DNA of 64,000 bases from Gemmatimonas sp. (GTDB lineage Bacteria > Gemmatimonadota > Gemmatimonadetes > Gemmatimonadales > Gemmatimonadaceae): the NCBI RefSeq assembly GCF_021298855.1, contig NZ_JAJTHI010000008.1, positions 1-64,000 of the forward strand, read 5' to 3'. Positions 1 to 5,921 of this stretch are shown here, one piece after another (the stretch's first letter is position 1; each line of letters opens with the position of its first letter). The notes beneath the pieces are model-generated. The model did no database searches. It saw only the letters and a program-made list of their open reading frames with translations, and was not told the DNA's origin. A program made the position numbers and the translations under genes.

Positions 1-213
1 CGTGCCCCTCCACCAACTCGGTGCTCTCCGTGAGTGCGCGTTTCCCCCGCCCCTCCAGGAGGCAACGCGACGCGCGCCTCATCATTCCCCGGCAGGTGAG
101 TGACAGGGCGATGATGGTGGAGGCGATCATGGGGCATGACCACCTGCAGCTCGGCATCCGTCGCAGTTCTCCGTGCCCCTCCACCAACTCGGTGCTCTCC
201 GTGAGTGCGCGTT
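1..213. repeat. 42-bp direct repeat, two copies 171 bp apart
   Basis: Positions 1-42 and 172-213 are identical over 42 bp and diverge at the next base. The first copy touches the window edge, so the array may continue to the left. The 129 bp between the copies is not repeated. On the minus strand one frame reads RALTESTELVEGH in both copies. No convincing gene is visible in 1-287, so this looks like an interspersed non-coding repeat family or decayed repeat-bearing DNA downstream of tRNA-Gly. Confidence 0.7.
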
Positions 214-287
214 ACCTCACCCCTCGCGACTCGCCGCTCCCATCTCCACCCCCCGGTTTCGGCAAGCCGAACAGCCAGCCCGAACAC

Positions 288-320
288 AAAACGGCGGCCT
301 CCACGGGGAGACCGCCGTTT
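288..320 (-). terminator. Rho-independent terminator of tRNA-Gly
   Basis: Read on the minus strand, a 9-bp stem (AAACGGCGG / CCGCCGTTT) encloses a further CTCC/GGAG stem and is followed by TTTTGTG. It begins 12 bp beyond the 3' end of tRNA-Gly, so it should end that transcript. Confidence 0.75.
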
Positions 321-332
321 GCGAGCAAACAG

Positions 333-405
<73 letters not shown>

Positions 406-416
406 GATGTGAAGGG

Positions 417-445
417 AAGGTAGCGCGTGACAGCAGCCGTGACAA
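417..445 (-). promoter_or_regulatory. sigma70-like promoter of tRNA-Gly
   Basis: On the minus strand TTGTCA (440-445), a 17-bp spacer and TACCTT (417-422) lie 11 bp before the mature tRNA-Gly 5' end. This places transcription start just upstream of the tRNA. Confidence 0.6.
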
Positions 446-475
446 CGGGGCGCGCCGAGGTTCCGGTCCAGCCCG

Positions 476-1801
476 TCAGTCCACGGCGGCGATCCAGTCC
501 CGTGGCAGACGTCGAGAGGCCACCAGCATGAGCAGGCCGGCCACCCCGTAGAACGCCAATCCATAGGTGATGGCGACCCGCATGCTCTCCGCGCCATAGA
601 CGGGGGCGAGCCGGTCGGAGAGGAAGCCGAAGATCCACAACCCCACCCCCAGCCCCAGCAGGTTCACCACCAGCAGGAACAGCGCGCTCGCCGTGCTGCG
701 CATGATCGCCGGTACCAGATGCTGCACGGCGGTCATCACCGGGCCCATCCACGCGAGGTTGAGGCCCGTGGGCACGAGGAACAGCACCCAGGCCAGCGCG
801 GGCTCCGTGAGGTGCAACGCCAGCAGCAACAGCGGCAGCGCCACGGCGTAGCACACCGCCGGTGTTCGCGCGTACGCCCCCCGATCGCGCGGTCCCAGCC
901 GGTCGGCCACAACGCCTCCCAGCCAGATGCCGGCCAGCCCGCCGAACAGCTGAATGGTGCCGTAGTAGACCGACGTCTGCGCCAGCGTAAACCCCTCGCT
1001 GCGCATGAAATAGCTGGGCAGCCAGAACCCGAGCCCATAGCCGCAGATGGAGGAACAGGCCGCGCCGAGGGACAGGAGCCAGAAGCTGGGCGTCGCGCAC
1101 ACGCGGCGTGCCACCGAGAAAAACGGTGCCGTTCCCGGTGGCACGCCCACCACACCGCCGTCCAGCCCGCCGCGGACCGGATCGGCCACCACCCACTTGA
1201 AGAGGGGAGCGAAGAGGACCCCCGCCGCCCCCACCACGAGGAGCGCCCATCGCCAATCAATCCAGGCCGCCATGAGTCCGCCGAACAGAATGCCGGCCCC
1301 CGACCCCAGCGGCACGCCGAAGCTGTACACGGCCAGCGCACGCGCCCGTTGCTCCCGCGGGAAGTAGTCGGCGATGAGCGAATAGGCCGGTGCCACACCG
1401 CCCGCCTCGCCAAGCCCCACCCCGACGCGCGCCAGGAACAGCGACCAGAAGCCGGTGGCCAGACCGCACAGCATGGTGAACGCACTCCATGCGGCCACGG
1501 CGGCGGTGATGATCCACGTGCGACTCACGCGATCGGCCAACCACGCGATGGGGACCGCCACGGTGCTGTACAGCAGGGCGAACGCCAGCCCGCCCATGAG
1601 CCCGAGTTGCGTATCACTCAGCCCCAGATCGGCCTTGATGGGCTCCTTGAGAATCCCGAGGATCTGCCGATCGAGAAAGTTGAACGTGTACGCCACGAGC
1701 AGCATGAGCAGCACCAGGGCCCGCCGAGGCGGTGCCGCGGTTGCGCCCTCTGCCGGCGGTTCGGTGTTCGCGCGATGCATGAGCGCAATGTGCGCAGACA
1801 T
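476..1801 (-). CDS. MFS transporter
   Basis: A 441-residue integral membrane protein with about twelve hydrophobic segments, typical of the major facilitator superfamily and similar in style to spinster/sugar-phosphate type carriers. The loop after TM2 has LADRVSRTW, matching the MFS loop 2-3 motif, and NFLDRQILGILK lies in TM1. The substrate cannot be inferred. The chosen ATG at 1801 leaves a 24-residue cytoplasmic N-terminus. Longer in-frame extensions would run into the divergent exonuclease gene, whose ATG is only 15 bp away, so the two promoters must lie inside each other's coding DNA. An alternative ATG is at 1780. Confidence 0.85.
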   Translation of the reverse strand: MSAHIALMHRANTEPPAEGATAAPPRRALVLLMLLVAYTFNFLDRQILGILKEPIKADLGLSDTQLGLMGGLAFALLYSTVAVPIAWLADRVSRTWIITAAVAAWSAFTMLCGLATGFWSLFLARVGVGLGEAGGVAPAYSLIADYFPREQRARALAVYSFGVPLGSGAGILFGGLMAAWIDWRWALLVVGAAGVLFAPLFKWVVADPVRGGLDGGVVGVPPGTAPFFSVARRVCATPSFWLLSLGAACSSICGYGLGFWLPSYFMRSEGFTLAQTSVYYGTIQLFGGLAGIWLGGVVADRLGPRDRGAYARTPAVCYAVALPLLLLALHLTEPALAWVLFLVPTGLNLAWMGPVMTAVQHLVPAIMRSTASALFLLVVNLLGLGVGLWIFGFLSDRLAPVYGAESMRVAITYGLAFYGVAGLLMLVASRRLPRDWIAAVD

Positions 1802-1815
1802 GGTACGTTCCGGCC

Positions 1816-2727
1816 ATGGCGAACCGGCCCCACCTGCTCGTAATCGATGCGCAGTCGCTTGCCGCCCGTGCCGCCCATGTGGCCGGCGACGACCGCACGG
1901 CCGGCGTGCGCCTCTGGTGCCAGATGGCGCGCGGCACGGCGTCGGACATCGGGGCAACGCACCTGATCGCGGCGTGGGACCACGACGGCCCCACCTTTCG
2001 CCACGCGCTGTTCGCCGGGTACAAGCACCGCCGGACGGGAGACACGCGCGCGCGGGTGGCGCCCATTCGCACGGCGCTCGAAGGGGTCGGGGTGACGAGC
2101 GTGAGCGTGGAGGGCTTCGAAGGCGACGATGTGGTGGCCTCGATCATGGCCGGCTTCCGCGCGGTGCTGCCGGTGACGCTGCTCTCGAACGACTCCGACC
2201 TGCTGCAGTTCGTGGACGACGACGTGCAGGTGGTGTCGTATGTGGGCGTGGGAAAAGGCACCGACGGGTTGCGTGTGCGGCGCTGGTGTGCGGCCGACGT
2301 GCACGAACGCTTCGGCGTGAAGCCGTCGCAGCTCCCCGATTTCAAGGCGCTGTGTGGCGAAGACGGTGACGACATTCCGGGCGTTGCCCGCATTGGCAAG
2401 GGCACGGCGGTGAAGCTGCTGCGCCGCTGGCAGTCGCTGGAGAAGGCACTCGAGGCGAGCGAGTTCGTGAGCCATCGCGACGAGACGGCGAAGCTGGCGG
2501 GGCAGCACGACCATGCCCGGCTGATGCGTCAGCTCACCACCATTCGTCAGGACGCGCCACTCCCGCTGTTCGACCTGGCGCGCTGCGCCCTCGAGGCGGT
2601 CTCGTGGCCGTCGGGCAGCACCACGCGCGGTCGCGGCGGTGCCCCCGGGAACGGCTCGGGAGCGGCGGCACCGGTAACGCGGACGGCCGCGGGTCCTGGG
2701 CTGGAAGCAATTCCGTGGCCCGAGTGA
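1816..2727 (+). CDS. 5'-3' exonuclease (PolA N-terminal-domain type)
   Basis: A 303-residue protein with the PIN-like 5' nuclease fold followed by a helix-3-turn-helix DNA-binding motif. Visible signatures are VIDAQSL near residue 10, GFEGDDVVAS near residue 98, LSNDSDLLQFV (metal-binding acidic residues) near residue 123 and GEDGDDIPGVARIGKGTAVKLL in the H3TH region. It corresponds to the 5' nuclease domain of DNA polymerase I as a separate polypeptide, so it probably processes flaps or RNA primers. The last 40 residues are low-complexity Gly/Ala/Pro. Its start lies only 15 bp from the divergent MFS gene. Confidence 0.88.
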   Translation: MANRPHLLVIDAQSLAARAAHVAGDDRTAGVRLWCQMARGTASDIGATHLIAAWDHDGPTFRHALFAGYKHRRTGDTRARVAPIRTALEGVGVTSVSVEGFEGDDVVASIMAGFRAVLPVTLLSNDSDLLQFVDDDVQVVSYVGVGKGTDGLRVRRWCAADVHERFGVKPSQLPDFKALCGEDGDDIPGVARIGKGTAVKLLRRWQSLEKALEASEFVSHRDETAKLAGQHDHARLMRQLTTIRQDAPLPLFDLARCALEAVSWPSGSTTRGRGGAPGNGSGAAAPVTRTAAGPGLEAIPWPE

Positions 2728-2738
2728 CCGGAACGGGA

Positions 2739-2769
2739 AATCCCCGGCCCGCGAGGCGGACCGGGGATT
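2739..2769. terminator. Inverted repeat between exonuclease and tRNA array
   Basis: A perfect 9-bp inverted repeat (AATCCCCGG / CCGGGGATT, 13-bp loop) lies between the exonuclease stop and the 3' end of tRNA-Thr. It could end transcription from both sides, but neither strand shows a good T-tract, so the terminator call is tentative. Confidence 0.45.
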
Positions 2770-2773
2770 CGAG

Positions 2774-2845
2774 AGCCACAGATCGGGATTGAACCGATGA
2801 CCGCCCGATTACGAATCGGGTGCTCTACCACTGAGCTACTGTGGC
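2774..2845 (-). tRNA. tRNA-Thr(CGT)
   Basis: The acceptor stem is GCCACAG/CTGTGGC, the anticodon stem CCCGA/TCGGG and the loop TTCGTAA, so the anticodon is CGT. The T-loop has GGTTCAATCC. CCA is not encoded. It is the last gene of the seven-tRNA run. Confidence 0.95.
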
Positions 2846-2872
2846 GGTGACGCGACTGCACCAACACCTGCA

Positions 2873-2954
2873 TGCTCTGGAGCGGACTCGAACCGCTACG
2901 CCTTGCGGCACCGCCCCCTCAAGACGGCGTGTCTACCAATTTCACCACCAGAGC
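2873..2954 (-). tRNA. tRNA-Leu(GAG)
   Basis: A class II tRNA of 82 nt with a long variable arm. The acceptor is GCTCTGG/CCAGAGC with discriminator A, the anticodon stem CCGTC/GGCGG and the loop TTGAGGG, giving anticodon GAG. CCA is not encoded. Confidence 0.94.
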
Positions 2955-3026
2955 GAGGGGCTCGGCTTGCGACCGAGTTTGTGCGACCTGCTCCTGCAAC
3001 CTGCACCTGCTGAGCCCGAACAACGA

Positions 3027-3101
3027 CGGGAGCGACGGGGCTCGAACCCGCGACCTCTCGAGTGACAGTCGAGTGCTCTAACCAAACTGAGCTACGCCCC
3101 C
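3027..3101 (-). tRNA. tRNA-Asp(GTC)
   Basis: The acceptor stem is GGGGGCG/CGCTCCC with one G-U pair. The anticodon stem is CTCGA/TCGAG and the loop CTGTCAC, giving anticodon GTC. The discriminator is G, as expected for Asp. CCA is not encoded. Confidence 0.95.
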
Positions 3102-3147
3102 CAACACCACCAACACCTGCATCCTGCGCCGACTCTCGCGAGTCGAG

Positions 3148-3219
3148 TAGCTCCAACGGGAATCGAACCCGTCTCTCGACCTTGAAAGGGTCGCGTCCTA
3201 ACCGATAGACGATGGAGCC
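3148..3219 (-). tRNA. tRNA-Glu(TTC)
   Basis: The acceptor is GGCTCCA/TGGAGCT with G1-U72. The anticodon stem is CGACC/GGTCG and the loop CTTTCAA, giving anticodon TTC. CCA is not encoded. A CTC isoacceptor with the same G1-U72 feature lies 44 bp upstream in the same run. Confidence 0.94.
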
Positions 3220-3263
3220 GTAGATGTGATTCAGACCATCTGCCTGCAGCAACGTCCAGCGCA

Positions 3264-3336
3264 TAGCGGTAACGGGATTCGAACCCGTGTTCCAGCCTTG
3301 AGAGGGCTGTGTCCTAGTCCCCTAGACGATACCGCC
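3264..3336 (-). tRNA. tRNA-Glu(CTC)
   Basis: The acceptor is GGCGGTA/TACCGCT. The anticodon stem is CAGCC/GGCTG and the loop CTCTCAA, giving anticodon CTC. CCA is not encoded. Confidence 0.94.
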
Positions 3337-3382
3337 GTTGACAGTCGCCTTCGGCGAATGCCGACGGCGGAACAAACAGATA

Positions 3383-3455
3383 CAGGCCCGGAGGGAATCG
3401 AACCCCCAACCGCCGGTTTTGGAGACCGGTGCTCTACCAATTGAGCTACGGACCT
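3383..3455 (-). tRNA. tRNA-Trp(CCA)
   Basis: The acceptor is AGGTCCG/CGGGCCT with discriminator G. The anticodon stem is CCGGT/ACCGG and the loop CTCCAAA, giving anticodon CCA. The 3' terminal CCA is not encoded. Confidence 0.95.
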
Positions 3456-3496
3456 CCGGAGAGCGGCGATGGATCGCTGCCCGCCAGTGTGTTCAG

Positions 3497-3571
3497 GGTG
3501 ACCGACGGGAATCGAACCCGCAACCCCCGGAACCACAATCCGGTGCTCTAACCGATTGAGCTACGGCCACC
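3497..3571 (-). tRNA. tRNA-His(GTG)
   Basis: The acceptor is GTGGCCG/CGGTCAC. An encoded G at -1 faces C73, the tRNA-His identity pair. The anticodon stem is CCGGA/TCCGG and the loop TTGTGGT, giving anticodon GTG. It is the first gene of the minus-strand run His-Trp-Glu-Glu-Asp-Leu-Thr. No clear promoter motif could be fixed upstream, and none lies between the tRNAs, so co-transcription is likely. Confidence 0.95.
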
Positions 3572-3671
3572 ATGCTCGCCCGGGCCCGCCTGCGCCCGTT
3601 GCGATTTCCTACCGACGTGGCTCCGATCGTGACGATTGGAGCGGATTTCCGCAGGAGACGCCAAGAGTAAC

Positions 3672-3717
3672 CGGAGAAAAGGCCAAATTCAAGGGCTGAA
3701 CCCGGCCATTTTCTCCG
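3672..3717 (-). terminator. Rho-independent terminator of efp
   Basis: On the minus strand, starting 6 bp after the efp stop codon, CGGAGAAAATGGCC pairs with GGCCTTTTCTCCG around a 19-nt loop (one bulge). The descending arm contains TTTT, so the hairpin could fold as a shorter GGCC-based stem followed by the T-run. Confidence 0.55.
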
Positions 3718-3722
3718 TTCGC

Positions 3723-4289
3723 TCAATCCTTCGCGCGGTCGAGGTACTCGCCCGTGTTGGGATTGACGCGCACGCGCGTTCCCTGCTCCACGAACTCCGG
3801 CACGTTCACCGTGACGCCGTTCTCCAGCTTGGCCGGCTTCGAGGAGGCCGTCTTGGTCGCACCGCGCACCACCGGCGCCGTCTCCACGATCTCGAACACC
3901 ATGGAGTTGGGAAGCTGGATGCCAATGGGACGCCCGTTGTAGTACTCGGCCAGAATCTTGAGCCCCGACTGCATCCACGGCGCCGAATCGCCCAGCGCCT
4001 CCTCGTCGAGTTCGATCTGGTCGTAGTTCTCGGCGTTCATGAAGTGGTACGAGTCACCACCCTGGTACATGAACTCCAGCTCGTGCGTTTCCATGTCCGC
4101 CTTCACGATCGTGTCGGCAGCACGGAACCGATGCTCGAAGCTCGAACCCGTGCGCAGGTTCTTCAGCTTCGCCTGCACCATCGCGCGCAGGTTGCCCGGC
4201 GTGTGATGACGGAACTCGATGACTCGACACGGATCGCCCTCGAACACGAGCACCATGCCACGGCGGATCTGCGTAGCGGAAAAAGCCAT
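3723..4289 (-). CDS. efp: Elongation factor P
   Basis: A 188-residue translation factor that relieves ribosome stalling at polyproline stretches. All three beta-barrel (KOW-like, OB, C-terminal OB) regions are present, with landmarks VQAKLKNLRTG, YHFMNAENYDQI and the C-terminal NPNTGEYLDRAKD. The first-domain loop reads HTPGNLRA. The position matching E. coli Lys34 (PGKGQA) is Asn33, with Leu34 and Arg35 following, so the usual Lys or Arg that carries a post-translational modification is missing. No EpmA, EpmB, EarP or YmfI homologue is in the window. It has a putative terminator directly downstream and sits between the tRNA run and tesA. Confidence 0.95.
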   Translation of the reverse strand: MAFSATQIRRGMVLVFEGDPCRVIEFRHHTPGNLRAMVQAKLKNLRTGSSFEHRFRAADTIVKADMETHELEFMYQGGDSYHFMNAENYDQIELDEEALGDSAPWMQSGLKILAEYYNGRPIGIQLPNSMVFEIVETAPVVRGATKTASSKPAKLENGVTVNVPEFVEQGTRVRVNPNTGEYLDRAKD

Positions 4290-4435
4290 ATCTACGGCAC
4301 CTGCAAGCAGGAATGGAAAGCACGAACAGCGCGATGATCACACGACCTGCCCGGATCTCACGGGCAGCCTCAAAACGTAACCGGACGGATCGCGGGCTGG
4401 AAGTGTGAGCGCGCGCCCGCGGCCAGTTGACGCCA

Positions 4436-5233
4436 CTACGGTGCCACCAGCTCCCTGAGCAGCGGCCCCATGGCGCCCCATACCGTGCCGGCCACCACCC
4501 GCGCCCCTTCGGCGTTGGGGTGAATGCCGTCGCCCTGGTTCAACCGCGCCACGCCGGCCACCCCATCCAGCAGAAAGGGCCAGAGCGGAACCCCGGTTTC
4601 GCGGGCGGCCCGCCCATAGGCGTCGTGAAAACGGCGGGTATAGGAGGCGCCGAGGTTCGTGGGAGCTTCCATTTGCACCAGCGCCACCTTGGCCTCGGGG
4701 CGCTGCGCCTTCACCATCTGCACCAGCTTCACCAGGTTGGCGTAGGTGCTGTCAGGGTCCACGCCGCGCAGGCCGTCGTTGGCCCCCACCTCCAGCACCA
4801 CCACCGCCGCCGGCTGCTCCAGCACCCAGGAGGCGCGGCGCACGGCCCCGGCCGACGTTTCGCCGCTCAGCCCGGCGTTCACGATCGTCACGGGCAGCTG
4901 CGCCGAATCGGCCTTTGCCTGCAGCAAGGCGGGGTACGCCTGCTCCGGCGGCAACCCCAGCCCCGCAGTGAGACTGGTTCCCAGCAGGACCACCCGCCGC
5001 GGCCCCACCGCGGCGCCTTTGGCCCCCGCGGGTGTATTCTCCCCCACGGCGCGCGCGGCCACGGCAGACGTCGCGGAATCCGTTGGTGCGTCGCCGCCGT
5101 TGGTATTGGCAGCCGCCGCGTTCCCCGAAGCCCCGGTACCACACGCGCCCAGCAATCCCGCTCCGGCAAGCGTCACCACCATGGCGGCGGTGCGCCAGCG
5201 GCAGTGTCCCTCTTCCCTCTTCTGTCTTCGCAT
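4436..5233 (-). CDS. tesA: TesA-like SGNH hydrolase lipoprotein (lysophospholipase / thioesterase I)
   Basis: A 265-residue SGNH-family esterase. A basic N-terminus, a hydrophobic stretch and the lipobox LGAC (Cys31) predict a lipoprotein. Block I is LLGTSLTAG with nucleophile Ser87, but Asp of GDSL is replaced by Thr86. Blocks II (NAGLSGET), III (GANDGLRG) and V (DGIHP, Asp235/His238) match E. coli TesA. Substrates are probably acyl esters or lysophospholipids at the membrane. It is divergent from the ybbA-ybbP pair, the same arrangement as tesA-ybbA-ybbP in E. coli. Its ATG (5231-5233) and the ybbA ATG (5232-5234) share two bases within CATG. An internal Met18 start would lose the basic n-region. 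Confidence 0.85.
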   Translation of the reverse strand: MRRQKREEGHCRWRTAAMVVTLAGAGLLGACGTGASGNAAAANTNGGDAPTDSATSAVAARAVGENTPAGAKGAAVGPRRVVLLGTSLTAGLGLPPEQAYPALLQAKADSAQLPVTIVNAGLSGETSAGAVRRASWVLEQPAAVVVLEVGANDGLRGVDPDSTYANLVKLVQMVKAQRPEAKVALVQMEAPTNLGASYTRRFHDAYGRAARETGVPLWPFLLDGVAGVARLNQGDGIHPNAEGARVVAGTVWGAMGPLLRELVAP

Positions 5234-5921
5234 GCTCGTTGCTCGTGGGTTGACCAAGGAATATCTGAGCGGCACCCAGCGCCTCACGGTGCTGCGTGAC
5301 GTGTCGTTCGAGGTACCGGCCGGGGCGTTCGTCTCCATTGTCGGCCCCTCCGGCAGTGGCAAGACCACGCTGCTCGGCCTGCTCGCCGGTCTCGATACCC
5401 CGTCGAGCGGCACGGTATCCCTCGACGGCGAGGATTTCGGCCGCCTCGACGAAGATGCCCGCGCACGCCTCCGGGGAGAGAAAGTTGGGTTCGTCTTCCA
5501 AAGCTTTCAATTGATCCCCACCCTCACGGCGCTCGAAAACGTGCAGGTACCGCTCGAACTCGCCGGGCGCGTCCCGGTCCGTGAGGCGGCGGCGCGTGCC
5601 CGCGACCTGCTCGCGCGCGTCGGGTTGGGCGACCGCACGCACCACTTCCCGCAACAGCTCTCGGGCGGTGAGCAGCAGCGCGTGGCCCTCGCGCGCGCCT
5701 TCGTGAACGACCCCAAGATCCTCTTTGCCGACGAACCCACGGGCAACCTGGACGGTGCCACCGGTGAACGCATCGTGGAGCTGCTGCAGGCGCTCAACCG
5801 GGAACGCGGCTGCACCATCGTGCTGGTCACGCACGACGTGACGCTTGCGGCGCGCACGCAGCGGACCATTCGCCTCAAGGACGGCGTGATGGTGGAAGAC
5901 GTGCACCACACCCCCGCATGA
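5232..5921 (+). CDS. ybbA: ABC transporter ATPase, YbbA/LolD type
   Basis: A 229-residue ATP-binding subunit of a MacB/LolD-type (mechanotransmission) exporter. Walker A GPSGSGKTT is at 38-46, the signature LSGGEQQ at 143-149 and Walker B ILFADEPTGNLD at 163-174, followed by the switch His in LVTHD. It overlaps the downstream permease by ATGA, so the two are translationally coupled and should form one complex. The start at 5232 gives a family-typical N-terminus; longer versions would overlap the divergent tesA gene. Confidence 0.9.
   Translation: MLVARGLTKEYLSGTQRLTVLRDVSFEVPAGAFVSIVGPSGSGKTTLLGLLAGLDTPSSGTVSLDGEDFGRLDEDARARLRGEKVGFVFQSFQLIPTLTALENVQVPLELAGRVPVREAAARARDLLARVGLGDRTHHFPQQLSGGEQQRVALARAFVNDPKILFADEPTGNLDGATGERIVELLQALNRERGCTIVLVTHDVTLAARTQRTIRLKDGVMVEDVHHTPA

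Noticed and set aside
4347-4367. Hairpin CTGCCCG/CGGGCAG between tesA and efp as a terminator
   Set aside because: No T-run follows on the minus strand and it lies in the efp leader, so I do not call it.
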